A stretch of 64,000 nt of DNA. It comes from Alistipes sp. GTDB lineage: Bacteria > Bacteroidota > Bacteroidia > Bacteroidales > Rikenellaceae. Numbering within the stretch: the first letter of the stretch is position 1; every line of letters begins with the position of its first letter. Position numbers and translations under genes: made by a program. Shown here piece by piece: positions 1-8,212 of this stretch. The notes beneath the pieces are model-generated. The model did not search any database. It worked only from the letters and a program-made list of their open reading frames with translations, and was not told where the DNA came from. The stretch spans positions 1 through 64,000 of the forward strand of contig JAGBFA010000016.1 of NCBI GenBank assembly GCA_017936685.1, given 5' to 3'.

Positions 1-737
1 AATGTGTTTGATATGTCAAAGATACAAATTTAAAAGCAAATCACAACCAATGATTCTTTGTCTTTCACTTCTGTTTAATGTGTTTGATATGTCAAAGATA
101 CAAATTTAAAAGCAAATCACAACTACCAGAGTTTCGCACTCGTACGGTTCTATAATGTGTTTGATATGTCAAAGATACAAATTTAAAAGCAAATCACAAC
201 ATATCATGTCCTGGTAGGACTCCGTCTTTTAATGTGTTTGATATGTCAAAGATACAAATTTAAAAGCAAATCACAACACCCAGCCGTATGACCATAGTCT
301 CTCGATAATGTGTTTGATATGTCAAAGATACAAATTTAAAAGCAAATCACAACCTTTTGATCGCTCGCACACTAATCCTATAAAATGTGTTTGATATGTC
401 AAAGATACAAATTTAAAAGCAAATCACAACCATCACTGCGAACGGAGCCGATGCTGTTGGAATGTGTTTGATATGTCAAAGATACAAATTTAAAAGCAAA
501 TCACAACGATACTGCGTCGTATTGAGCTTCACGGCCTAATGTGTTTGATATGTCAAAGATACAAATTTAAAAGCAAATCACAACACAGATGCGGCGGATA
601 ATACGATGCTGAAAATGTGTTTGATATGTCAAAGATACAAATTTAAAAGCAAATCACAACGTTCATGACAATCATGCGTCTAACGGGGAAAATGTGTTTG
701 ATATGTCAAAGATACAAATTTAAAAGCAAATCACAAC
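1..737 (-). CRISPR. CRISPR array, type II-C-like 47-bp repeats, partial
   Basis: Ten copies of one 47-bp repeat start at 1, 77, 154, 231, 307, 384, 461, 538, 614 and 691. They appear identical in sequence. Nine unique spacers of 29-30 bp separate them. The array runs off the left edge, so its full length, the cas genes and the tracrRNA are not visible. The reverse complement of the repeat begins GTTGTGATTTGC, which resembles repeats known from type II-C (Cas9) loci of Bacteroidetes, so crRNAs are probably read on the minus strand. In that direction each repeat contains TATCTTTG, a Bacteroidetes -7 box. No degenerate terminal repeat is visible, so the leader end cannot be fixed from repeat decay. 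The II-C assignment rests on repeat length and sequence only. Confidence 0.95.
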
Positions 738-833
738 AATTTCGGGAAAGTCGTGAGAATTGCAAAAAAACACGGGCTTACCTATGCACTGCAAGCTGAG
801 GTGATGAGAGAGGATAATTCACTTAAAAAATAA
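738..833 (+). pseudogene. Coding remnant or micro-ORF abutting the last CRISPR repeat
   Basis: Directly after the last repeat an open frame of 31 codons runs to a TAA at 831-833. It includes the peptide RIAKKHGLTYALQAEVMRED. The frame has natural amino-acid composition but no ATG. Upstream it continues into the repeat, where a TGA at 699-701 closes it. GTG at 753 could start a 26-aa peptide. It may be the 3' end of a gene cut by the array, or chance. The first 30 bases could also be a last spacer lacking its outer repeat. I do not recognise the peptide. Confidence 0.35.
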
Positions 834-1005
834 AACAAAAGATTACAATAGCCATAACTACGAGAAAGGCAATAATTACTATACCCTCTTTGGCCAGCCG
901 ATCGTATTCCGGGGTGCCAGGAGTCGGAATCTCACCACTATCTTTTCCAATATTGTGCACCGCATCGCATAACGCATTAAATAAAAAGAAACCTCCCCAG
1001 TCCAT
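823..1005 (-). CDS. Small single-span membrane protein, unknown
   Basis: A 60-aa protein begins MDWGGFFLFNALCDAVHNIG and ends in one strongly hydrophobic segment (about residues 40-60, IVIIAFLVVMAIVIFCFIF). The middle is polar, with a Pro/Gly-rich stretch (EIPTPGTPEYDRLAKEG). This ATG was chosen because a consensus promoter lies just upstream (1024-1055), which excludes the longer upstream frame. It reads toward the CRISPR array and ends 85 bases from the last repeat, so it could share a transcript with the array. No known family is recognised. Its stop overlaps the end of the opposite-strand remnant by 11 bases. Confidence 0.55.
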   Translation of the reverse strand: MDWGGFFLFNALCDAVHNIGKDSGEIPTPGTPEYDRLAKEGIVIIAFLVVMAIVIFCFIF

Positions 1006-1020
1006 AGTATATTGAATTAT

Positions 1021-1133
1021 TGGCAAATATACGAATAAGTGAGGGCAAAAGCAAACTTGTTTGCATTTTGCCGAACGGCAGTATGTTCGGCGATAGCCAA
1101 ATATACGAATAAGTGAGCGCAAAAGCAAACTTT
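1021..1133. repeat. Promoter-bearing repeat units, about 1.5 copies
   Basis: One unit (1021-1094) and a partial second (1095-1133) share the core ATACGAATAAGTGAG followed by AAAAGCAAAC. The full unit also has two small hairpins, CAAAC-tt-GTTTG and GCCGAAC...GTTCGGC. The same family forms a longer tandem array at 8213-8440. Confidence 0.7.
1024..1055 (-). promoter_or_regulatory. Consensus Bacteroidetes promoter inside a repeat unit
   Basis: On the minus strand TTTG (1052-1055) is followed after 20 nt by TATATTTG (1024-1031), matching the TTTG/TAnnTTTG consensus. The predicted start is about 1017, just before the ATG at 1005. The promoter is part of a dispersed repeat unit. Confidence 0.6.
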
Positions 1134-1254
1134 TCCGTGAAAAGGCATCATTAGTGGCACCTCAATCATTGGTGCGAATAGGCAGTACGTTGAGTACAGC
1201 CTATCCGCGCCAATTTCATGTCGGCACCGCTACTAACGCCTTTTGACGAAAAAG
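1131..1254. repeat. 122-bp nested hairpin element, copy 1
   Basis: The termini pair imperfectly (TTTTCCGTGAAAAGGC with GCCTTTTGACGAAAA). The centre is a long hairpin, AATAGGCAGTAC-gttga-GTACAGCCTAT, extended outward by ATTGGTGCG pairing with CGCGCCAAT through one G-T wobble. Four more copies lie at 38029, 38173, 45925 and 61376. It codes for nothing visible. Confidence 0.8.
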
Positions 1255-1290
1255 TTGGTTGGTGGTTCTTTGGAGACTATTCCCTTTGTC

Positions 1291-1712
1291 TGTCATTCTG
1301 AGCGGAATGCAATGAAGCGAAGAATGTGGTTGTGGAAGACATGGCCGCACTGTCACTCCGAGAGAGGGCGTGTGCCCGATCGTGGGGGGCCGACACACAC
1401 CTATTGTCACTCCGAGGAGCAACGCAGTTGCGACGTGGGAGTCTCGCGGTCGGGAAGGCGGTGTCGGCGGAAGCTTGTCGACCAAGAGAGAGATTCTCAC
1501 GTCGCGATTTGCAATCGCTCCTCAGAATGACAAGGCGAGTGGTTTTATATTCCCAGCCAGATTCTTGACCTTTGGTCTTCCTCCTTCGCGTCTCGGCAAA
1601 AGAAGTAAACTTCTTCTGCTCTCGACTTGTCGTCGGTTCACTTCACTACGTTGTGTTCAGAATGACAAAACCGCTCTGTCATTCTGAGTGAAACGAAGCA
1701 TCTGTGGACGAC
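1291..1712. repeat. Cluster of TCATTCTGAG-type hairpin repeats
   Basis: This gene-free stretch is packed with short palindromic repeats in both orientations. Clear copies are at 1406-1445 (ACTCC/GGAGT form with a GCAAC/GTTGC inner stem) and 1490-1531 (ATTCT/AGAAT form with a GCGATT/AATCGC inner stem). Longer variants end in GAAGAATCTGG-like sequence. Positions 1561-1668 are a diverged inverse copy of 56465-56573. Several frames are open here, but their codons simply follow the repeats. From 1713 to 1859 I see nothing further. Confidence 0.75.
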
Positions 1713-1859
1713 AAAACATGCGATATGATACGACAGAGGAATAGTCTCGCACGGATTCTTTGCCCGTGCTCGATGTGACAGCTTCGCTCTGCACGGCAGA
1801 GCAATAGCGAACCGTACCGTATAAAAACCGAAACGACCGCCCCGTGAGGAGCGATCGTC

Positions 1860-1937
1860 TGGTGGATCCTGTAGGGCTTGAACCTACGACCCCCTGATTA
1901 TGAGTCAGGTGCTACTAACCAACTGAGCTAAGGATCC
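1860..1937 (-). tRNA. tRNA with CAU anticodon (Met or Ile2)
   Basis: The minus strand folds as a cloverleaf. The acceptor stem is GGATCCT/AGGATCC, the anticodon arm is CCTGA-CTCATAA-TCAGG with anticodon CAT, and the T arm is GTAGG-TTCAAGC-CCTAC. The 3' CCA is encoded (1860-1862). The D arm is slightly irregular, with one extra loop base and a weak fourth pair. A CAU anticodon can belong to elongator tRNA-Met or to lysidine-modified tRNA-Ile2, and I cannot decide between them by eye. Confidence 0.95.
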
Positions 1938-1959
1938 TGCCTTTAAACCTTTTGCAGTG

Positions 1960-1990
1960 CAAAGATAGCGATTTTGTCGGTATAATCAAA
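1960..1990 (-). promoter_or_regulatory. Promoter of the CAU tRNA
   Basis: Minus-strand TTTG (1987-1990), a 19-nt spacer and TATCTTTG (1960-1967) match the Bacteroidetes consensus exactly. Transcription would start near 1953, about 16 nt before the mature tRNA 5' end. Confidence 0.7.
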
Positions 1991-2090
1991 ATTTTTGCCG
2001 GTAAATTTTTCGAATAGCCGAAAGTGCCGTGCCGCCGTTCCGACGACCACACGCAATGCCGCTGTGCTAAGCCGCCGCCGGCAGAATAAA

Positions 2091-2122
2091 TTTGGAAAAG
2101 TGGCGATGATGATATAATTTTG
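2091..2122 (+). promoter_or_regulatory. Promoter of the MFS exporter gene
   Basis: TTTG (2091-2094), a 20-nt spacer and TAATTTTG (2115-2122) match the Bacteroidetes consensus. The ATG follows at 2169. Confidence 0.6.
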
Positions 2123-2168
2123 GTGCGCAAATGCGTCGTCACTGGGCGCAGCATTATATCGTATTGTC

Positions 2169-3569
2169 ATGAATCGAACCTCGACCGATAATCCCGAATG
2201 GAACGGCGTGGCCATGCCGCGGCGTGTGTGGGCCATACTGGCCGTAGCGTTCGGTGTGTCGTCGTCGGTCATAAGCGGTGCCATAGTCAACATTGCGCTG
2301 CCGACGTTCTGCGTGGAGATGGAGGTGTCGTCGGCCGATTCGGTATGGTTGGTCAACAGCTTTCAGCTGGCCACGGTCATGACGCTGCTGATCTTCTCCA
2401 ATCTCGGCGACATTATCGGCTATCGGCGCGTATATGTCGCAGGCCTTGCCCTGTTTACGTTAGCCTCGTTAGGGTGCGCCCTTTCGACCGGCTTTCCGAT
2501 GCTTGTCGCCTGCCGCACGTGTGCCGGCATCGGTGCTGCGGCCGTCACGAGCGTCAATACCACCCTCATACGCATCATCTATCCCCGCAACAGATTGGCT
2601 CGCGGACTGGGACTCAATGCCACCATCGTGGCCATATCGTCGGTCATAGGGCCGCCTTTGGCCGCCGCAGTGCTGTCGTTCGCGTCGTGGCATTGGCTGT
2701 TCGCCATCAATATCCCCATCGGGTTGGCGGCACTGGCACTGAGTTGCAGTTTTCTGCCGGCCAATCCGGTGCGTGCGGCCGGACGCCGTCTCGACAAGCT
2801 CGACTGTCTGCTCAATGCCCTTACATTCGGCCTGTTGATATTCTCCATCGAGGCCTTTTCGCACGATGTCGACGCGACTGTTGTGGCCGTCACGCTCACA
2901 GCCACACTGGTCATAGGCTGGTTCTATGTGCGTCGCCAGCTGCATAAGGATATGCCGCTGCTGCCGTTCGACCTGCTTCGCATACCGATATTCTCGCTGT
3001 CGATCCTCACGTCGATATGCTCGTTCACCGCGCAGACGCTGGCCATGGTCTCGCTGCCGTTCATATTGCAACACAACATGGGATATTCGGCCGTCGATAC
3101 GGGGCTTGTGCTTGTGGCGTGGCCGATGGTGATAATGTTCATCGCGCCTATGGCCGGCCGCATGGTCGAGCACATACATGCCGGCGTGCTCGGCGTGGCG
3201 GGTCTTGCGATGATGACGGCTGGTCTGCTGGCTTTGGGACTGATGCCCGAACGACTGAGTACGTTCGATATAGTATGGCGTTTGGTGCTGTGCGGCGCAG
3301 GCTTCGGCATATTCCAGTCGCCCAACAACAGTATCATGATAGCCTCGGCTCCGGCCGCACGCAGCGGTTCGGCCAGCGGCATGCTCGCCACGGCGCGTCT
3401 GCTGGGGCAAAGCTCCGGCGCGGCTATGGTCGCCATGCTGTTTCATCTGTGCGGCGGCGAGACCACTGCGCTGCCCATGTTCGTGGCTGCGGGCTTTGCG
3501 GGTGTCGGTGCCATAGTGTCGGCCTCGCGCATACGCCTGCCGCTGCCCGAGGGGCTGCAAAGAGGGTAG
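2169..3569 (+). CDS. MFS drug exporter, DHA2 (EmrB/QacA-like)
   Basis: A 466-aa inner-membrane protein with 12-14 predicted hydrophobic helices. In the family, proton-driven export of drugs or other hydrophobic compounds is typical; the substrate here is unknown. The loop after helix 2 reads SNLGDIIGYRRVYVAG, close to the MFS motif A pattern G-x-x-x-D-x-x-G-R-R. Helix 5 carries GPPLAAAV, resembling the antiporter motif C (GPxxGG). Its length fits 14-span DHA2 members. The ATG is supported by a promoter 47 bases upstream. It stands alone and converges on galM. No membrane fusion partner such as EmrA is next to it, so it may work without an outer-membrane channel. Confidence 0.85.
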   Translation: MNRTSTDNPEWNGVAMPRRVWAILAVAFGVSSSVISGAIVNIALPTFCVEMEVSSADSVWLVNSFQLATVMTLLIFSNLGDIIGYRRVYVAGLALFTLASLGCALSTGFPMLVACRTCAGIGAAAVTSVNTTLIRIIYPRNRLARGLGLNATIVAISSVIGPPLAAAVLSFASWHWLFAINIPIGLAALALSCSFLPANPVRAAGRRLDKLDCLLNALTFGLLIFSIEAFSHDVDATVVAVTLTATLVIGWFYVRRQLHKDMPLLPFDLLRIPIFSLSILTSICSFTAQTLAMVSLPFILQHNMGYSAVDTGLVLVAWPMVIMFIAPMAGRMVEHIHAGVLGVAGLAMMTAGLLALGLMPERLSTFDIVWRLVLCGAGFGIFQSPNNSIMIASAPAARSGSASGMLATARLLGQSSGAAMVAMLFHLCGGETTALPMFVAAGFAGVGAIVSASRIRLPLPEGLQRG

Positions 3570-3572
3570 CGG

Positions 3573-3680
3573 GGCATTGCCGGCTTTGTCTGCGCCGACA
3601 GAGACAGCGGCGGTCAGGCCGATATGAAATCGTGGCGAACAGGAGTTTTTGAACCTCCCGTTCGCCACGATGGCAATGCC
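3573..3680. terminator. Nested hairpin between convergent genes
   Basis: ATCGTGGCGAACAGGAG (3629-3645) pairs with the complement ending at 3671, with one mismatch and a short T-rich loop. An outer stem GGCATTGCC (3573-3581)/GGCAATGCC (3672-3680) encloses it. It lies between the stops of the MFS gene and galM and probably ends transcripts from both sides, although there is no long T tract. Confidence 0.5.
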
Positions 3681-3701
3681 TGCTGTCTTTGCGGGCAAAA
3701 A

Positions 3702-4757
3702 TCAGAATGTACCCAACCGGAATACGATCTTCTGGCAATACATCTCTTCGGCAGGCAGTATCACGCTCGGGAAGTTGTCGTGGTTGACGGCATCGGAGAA
3801 GCCCTGACACTCGATGGCCACGCCTGCGTAGTCGTCGTATCGGCCGCCCGACTTGGTGACGGGGCAGCCGCCGGCGAGCCAGTTGCCGGTGTAGACCACA
3901 GCGGCGGGCTGCGAGGAGAGTATCTCCACGCGGCGGCCTGTGGCCTGGCAGCGCAGCTCGCCCACCTCGCCCAAAATGTTTTTGCGCCAGTTGTCCACGG
4001 CGAAGCAGTGGTCGTAGCCGCGGAAGTCGCGTATGTGGTTGAACTCGTTGTCGATATCATCGCCGAAACGCCGCCATGAGGTGAAGTCCAACGGTGTGCC
4101 GGCCACCTCCAACAGTCGTCCCGTGGGGATCTGCTCGGCGTCCATCTCCAACACCTTCGAGCAGTTGAGCCGCAGCTCGTGGTCGAGTATGGTGTTGCCG
4201 CTGGCCTCGCCTGCGAGGTTCCAATAGAGGTGATTGGTGAGGTTGACGGCCGTGGTGCGATCGCTCTTGGCAAGATAGGTGATCTCCAGCGAGTCGTCGT
4301 CGTCGAAGTCGTATATGGCCTCTACGAGCAGCTCGCCCGGGTAGTTTTGCTCACCGTCGGGCGAGGTGCGCGAGAAGACCACACGGTTGGTCTCGATGCG
4401 GCTCTCCCACAGACAGTTGGCAAATCCCTTGCTGCCGCCGTGCAGGTGGTTGCGGCCGTTGTTGATCTCCAACCGGTACTCCTCGCCGTCGATCGAGAGA
4501 TGTCCGCGGGCTATACGTCCGGCCACGCGTCCTACCGACTTGCCGCTGGCGGCTCCGTCGCCGAAGTAGCTCATCGGGTCGCGATAGCCCAATGCCACGT
4601 CGTCGATGCGTCCGTTGCGGTCGGCGAAGCGCACGGCAACTATGGCCGCACCTATATTACATAGCTGCACCTCCGAGCCGCGATCGTTGCGCATGGTGTA
4701 GAGCACGATGGCTTCGCCCTCGGGCGTGGTGCCCCATATATGTTGCAAGATCTCCAT
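3702..4757 (-). CDS. galM: Aldose 1-epimerase (galactose mutarotase)
   Basis: A 351-aa cytosolic enzyme that interconverts alpha and beta anomers of galactose or glucose, the first step of the Leloir pathway. Family landmarks are in order: NNGRNHLHGG (99-108), the catalytic acid His176 in NLTNHLYWNL, Asp249 in GYDHCF, and the catalytic base Glu316 in VAIECQGF. There is no signal peptide. Length is normal. It overlaps the stop of gltX by one base (TAATG), so the two are translationally coupled. No other galactose genes are nearby, so pairing with gltX is probably not functional. Confidence 0.93.
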   Translation of the reverse strand: MEILQHIWGTTPEGEAIVLYTMRNDRGSEVQLCNIGAAIVAVRFADRNGRIDDVALGYRDPMSYFGDGAASGKSVGRVAGRIARGHLSIDGEEYRLEINNGRNHLHGGSKGFANCLWESRIETNRVVFSRTSPDGEQNYPGELLVEAIYDFDDDDSLEITYLAKSDRTTAVNLTNHLYWNLAGEASGNTILDHELRLNCSKVLEMDAEQIPTGRLLEVAGTPLDFTSWRRFGDDIDNEFNHIRDFRGYDHCFAVDNWRKNILGEVGELRCQATGRRVEILSSQPAAVVYTGNWLAGGCPVTKSGGRYDDYAGVAIECQGFSDAVNHDNFPSVILPAEEMYCQKIVFRLGTF

Positions 4758-6295
4758 TATTCTGCCGGTTTAAGGTTGGCAAGTATGTAGTCTATGCGCC
4801 GCAGCGTCTCTTCGCGGCCGAGGAACGCCGTCACGTCGTACATGCCCGGGCCCTTGCCTGCGCCGACCAGTGCCAGACGCAGCGTGTTCATCACCTGTCC
4901 CATCGACAGCCCGTGCTGCTCGATCCACGCGTGTACGATCTGCTCGGTAGTCTCTTTCGAGAAGTCGTCGATCGAGGCCAGCACCTCTCTCAGCTCGCGC
5001 AGTATGCGGGGATTGTCGCCCTTCCAGTATTTGCGCGTCTGCTTCTCCTCGAACTCGGCGGGTGCCACGAAGAAGTACGATGTCAGATCCCACAAATCGC
5101 CCACGAGCGTGGCGCGCTCCTTCATGATGCCGGCGGCGCGGCCGGCCAGAGCGTCGGTCGTCTCCACGCCGTGCTCGCGCAAGACGGGTTGCAGCAGCGC
5201 GGCCAGCTCCTCGTCGCTCTTGCGGTGCATGTATTGGGCGTTGAACCACTTGGCCTTGTCGGGCTGGAAACGTGCGCCCGATTTCGAGACGCGGTCGAGC
5301 GAGAAGGCATCGATCAGCTCCTGCATCGAGAAGAGCTCCTGCTCGGTGCCGGGGTTCCAGCCCAGCAGGGCGAGCATGTTGACGAAGGCCTCGGGCAGAT
5401 AGCCGTCCTCGCGGTAGCCGTGTGCCGTCTCACCCGTTGCGGGCGATTGCCAGAAGAGCGGGAATACGGGGAATCCCATCTTGTCGCCGTCGCGCTTGGA
5501 GAGCTTGCCTCCGCCGGTAGGTTTGAGCAGCAGCGGCAGGTGGGCGAACTCGGGCTGCGACTCCTGCCAGCCGAATGCGCGGTAGAGCAGGTAGTGCAGC
5601 GGCAGCGACGGCAGCCACTCCTCGCCGCGTATGACGTGCGAGACCTCCATCAGGTGGTCGTCGACGATGTTTGCCAAATGGTATGTAGGCAGCGCATCGA
5701 CCGACTTGTAGAGCACCTTGTCGTCGAGCGTCGAGGTGTTGACCTCCACATGGCCGCGGATCAGATCCTCCATCTCCACGATCTCCCCCTCGGGCATCTT
5801 GAAGCGGATCACCCACTGGTCGCCGCGTGCGATACGCTCTTCGACCTCGGCCTCCGTTAGCGAGAGCGACGTGGGCAGCTTGGTGCGCACCTCGTAGTTG
5901 TAGGCGAAGGTACGGCCTGCGGCCTCGGCCTCTTGGCGCAGCGTCTCCAACTCGGCGGGCGTGTCGAACGCGTAGTATGCCCAGCCGGCATCGACTAACT
6001 GACGCGCATATTTGAGATATATCTCGCGGCGTTCGCTCTGGCGGTAGGGCGCGTGGGGACCTCCCACGCCGACACCCTCGTCGATCTCTATGCCGCACCA
6101 TTTGAGCGACTCTATTATGTAGTCTTCCGCTCCGGGGACGAATCGCTGCGAGTCGGTATCCTCGATGCGCAGGATCATCTTGCCGCCGTGGCGGCGTGCG
6201 AAAAGATAGTTGTATAATGCCGTGCGCACGCCGCCGATATGAAGCGGGCCTGTGGGGCTCGGGGCGAAGCGAACGCGTACCTCTCTGTTTTTCAT
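4757..6295 (-). CDS. gltX: Glutamate--tRNA ligase
   Basis: A 512-aa class I aminoacyl-tRNA synthetase that charges tRNA-Glu in the cytosol. The HIGH signature appears as HIGG (19-22) in [20 protein letters not shown], and the KMSKS loop as KLSKR (264-268). The Rossmann core is followed by the helical anticodon-binding C-terminus. Length is close to other Bacteroidetes members (about 505-515 aa). It is the upstream partner of galM. The SIMPL gene starts on the same strand 20 bases beyond its start codon side, so the genes may form one minus-strand transcript. Confidence 0.97.
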   Translation of the reverse strand: MKNREVRVRFAPSPTGPLHIGGVRTALYNYLFARRHGGKMILRIEDTDSQRFVPGAEDYIIESLKWCGIEIDEGVGVGGPHAPYRQSERREIYLKYARQLVDAGWAYYAFDTPAELETLRQEAEAAGRTFAYNYEVRTKLPTSLSLTEAEVEERIARGDQWVIRFKMPEGEIVEMEDLIRGHVEVNTSTLDDKVLYKSVDALPTYHLANIVDDHLMEVSHVIRGEEWLPSLPLHYLLYRAFGWQESQPEFAHLPLLLKPTGGGKLSKRDGDKMGFPVFPLFWQSPATGETAHGYREDGYLPEAFVNMLALLGWNPGTEQELFSMQELIDAFSLDRVSKSGARFQPDKAKWFNAQYMHRKSDEELAALLQPVLREHGVETTDALAGRAAGIMKERATLVGDLWDLTSYFFVAPAEFEEKQTRKYWKGDNPRILRELREVLASIDDFSKETTEQIVHAWIEQHGLSMGQVMNTLRLALVGAGKGPGMYDVTAFLGREETLRRIDYILANLKPAE

Positions 6296-6314
6296 TGTCG
6301 TATAGTGTGTTTCG

Positions 6315-7046
6315 TTACTTTATCTTATACTCGGCACGCACCGTGACGCGCGCTTTCTTATTGCGCGACGATACGTTGAACGAACCTCCGGCCGAGAACT
6401 CCTCGTCGCTGTTGGCACCCGTGATCTGGAACACGCCTATGCGCGACGAGGCCAGCTCGCCCACCTCGGCACCGGCATTGTCGGCTACCTTCTCGGCGCG
6501 TGCGCGTGCATCGGCCGAGGCCTGTCCTATAAGATCGAGCTTCACGTCGTCCAGACGGGTGTAGTAGTACGACGGGTTGTAGACATCGATCGATATGCCG
6601 TCGGCAATCAGCGACGATATCTCGCGCGCCACCTTCTCCACGGTGTCGATATCCGACGACTCGATGACGAAGTCCTGACGTATGGTATAGCCTGTGAACT
6701 GCGAACCTTGGTAGTTGCCGTCGCTGTTGTAGACCGATTTGTACTCCTTGTTCACCTCCAACATGTCGAACTGTATCGACTCGTCGTCTATGCCGTTCGA
6801 GGTGAGGAACTCCACTACGCGCTCCTTGTCTCGCTCGATGGCGCGGTAGGCGTCGCCTGCGTCGTACTTCTCCACGTCGATCGAGCCGCGCAGCACGATG
6901 AGATCCGACGTGAACTCCGTCTCGCCCAATCCGGTGACGGTGATGGTGCCGGCGGTGCGGTAGCGGTAGGTGTAGGCGCGCGATACCAAGAGTGCGGCGA
7001 CGATGACCGTGGCCGCGACGATCAGATATTTCCAGTAGCTTTTCAT
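6315..7046 (-). CDS. SIMPL domain (DUF541) envelope protein
   Basis: A 243-aa protein with an N-terminal signal anchor (residues 6-22, [17 protein letters not shown]), followed by a SIMPL/DUF541 domain. Typical features are [17 protein letters not shown] near the start of the domain, the [18 protein letters not shown] segment, and the helix with [19 protein letters not shown]. The domain is known from periplasmic and outer-membrane proteins such as BP26 and YggE, with roles proposed in stress protection but no defined enzyme activity. It lies between ychF and gltX on the same strand. Confidence 0.85.
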   Translation of the reverse strand: MKSYWKYLIVAATVIVAALLVSRAYTYRYRTAGTITVTGLGETEFTSDLIVLRGSIDVEKYDAGDAYRAIERDKERVVEFLTSNGIDDESIQFDMLEVNKEYKSVYNSDGNYQGSQFTGYTIRQDFVIESSDIDTVEKVAREISSLIADGISIDVYNPSYYYTRLDDVKLDLIGQASADARARAEKVADNAGAEVGELASSRIGVFQITGANSDEEFSAGGSFNVSSRNKKARVTVRAEYKIK

Positions 7047-7088
7047 GACTGTAATATTTTATTAAGTGTATTGTCGATTTGTCGAGGT

Positions 7089-8186
7089 TTATACGTTGAA
7101 CAGGAAGTGCATGATGTCGCCGTCCTCCACGACGTAATCCTTGCCCTCGATGCCGATCTTGCCCACGTCGCGGCAGGCTCGCTCCGAGCCGAGTGTCACG
7201 TAGTCGTCGTACTTGATGACCTCCGCACGAATGAAGCCGCGCTCGAAGTCGGTGTGAATGATGCCGGCCGTCTGCGGTGCTTTCATGCCGCGGCGGAATG
7301 TCCATGCGCGGCTCTCGTCGGCACCCGTGGTGAAGAATGTTTGCAGGTCGAGCAGACGGTAGGCGGCCTTTATCAGACGGCTCACGCCCGACTCGGCCAG
7401 CCCCATGTCGTCGAGGAACATCTGCCGCTCCTCGTAGCTCTCCAACTCGGCTATGTCGGCCTCGGTGGCGGCGGCCACGATCAGCATCTCGGCCTTCTCT
7501 CCCTCGATGGCCTTGCGGACGGCCTCGGTGTGGGCGTTGCCGCTGACGGCCGATGCCTCGTCGACGTTGCAGACGTATAGCACGGGCTTGTCGGTCAGAA
7601 GGTTCAGGTCGGCGACTATCTTGCGCTCCTCGGCCGACAGCTCCACGGTGCGTGCGCTCAAACCCTGTTCCAAAGCCTGCCGGTATTGCAGCAGTATTTC
7701 ATACTGACGTTTGGCTGTCTTGTCGCCCGCGGTAGCCTGCTTCTGGCATTTGCCTATGCGGCTCTCGACGGTTTCGAGATCTTTGAGCTGCAACTCCGTA
7801 TCGATGATGCCCTTGTCGCGCACGGGATCGACGGTGCCGTCGACGTGGGTGATGTTGGCATTTTCGAAGCAGCGCAGCACGTGGATTATGGCGTTGGTGT
7901 TGCGTATGTTGGCCAGAAACTTATTGCCCAATCCCTCGCCTTTTGAGGCTCCTTTGACCAGTCCGGCAATGTCGACTATCTCTATTGTGGTGGGTATGAC
8001 GCGCTTAGGGTTGTCGATCTCGGCCAGCTTGACCAGACGTTCGTCAGGCACCGTAATTACTCCCACATTGGGTTCTATCGTACAAAATGGAAAGTTCGCC
8101 GCCTGCGCCTTGGCATTCGACAAACAGTTGAAAAGCGTCGATTTGCCTACGTTGGGCAATCCGACTATTCCGCATTGTAAAGCCAT
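7089..8186 (-). CDS. ychF: Redox-regulated ATPase/GTPase YchF
   Basis: A 365-aa Obg-family P-loop protein that in other bacteria binds ribosomes and hydrolyses ATP in preference to GTP. The Walker A loop is GLPNVGKST (9-17). The NxxE specificity motif of YchF replaces NKxD (CNVDEASA around 208). The C-terminal TGS domain ends in DGDIMHFLFNV. Length is standard. Transcription probably starts in the tandem promoter-bearing repeats just upstream: the nearest TATCTTTG is at 8216-8223. Confidence 0.96.
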   Translation of the reverse strand: MALQCGIVGLPNVGKSTLFNCLSNAKAQAANFPFCTIEPNVGVITVPDERLVKLAEIDNPKRVIPTTIEIVDIAGLVKGASKGEGLGNKFLANIRNTNAIIHVLRCFENANITHVDGTVDPVRDKGIIDTELQLKDLETVESRIGKCQKQATAGDKTAKRQYEILLQYRQALEQGLSARTVELSAEERKIVADLNLLTDKPVLYVCNVDEASAVSGNAHTEAVRKAIEGEKAEMLIVAAATEADIAELESYEERQMFLDDMGLAESGVSRLIKAAYRLLDLQTFFTTGADESRAWTFRRGMKAPQTAGIIHTDFERGFIRAEVIKYDDYVTLGSERACRDVGKIGIEGKDYVVEDGDIMHFLFNV

Positions 8187-8212
8187 ATCTCTTTTTTAAT
8201 ATAAATATCGAA

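Noticed and set aside
738..820. tracrRNA next to the array
   Set aside because: No anti-repeat complementary to the 47-bp repeat was found in the visible flank; it is probably beyond the left edge.
1216..1687. Several short open frames between the CRISPR region and the tRNA
   Set aside because: They follow dispersed hairpin repeats and have repeat-derived composition without start-site support.
2469..3698. 409-aa open frame on the minus strand
   Set aside because: It lies opposite the MFS gene, is rich in Arg, His and Gln, has no domain and is a GC-driven antisense frame.
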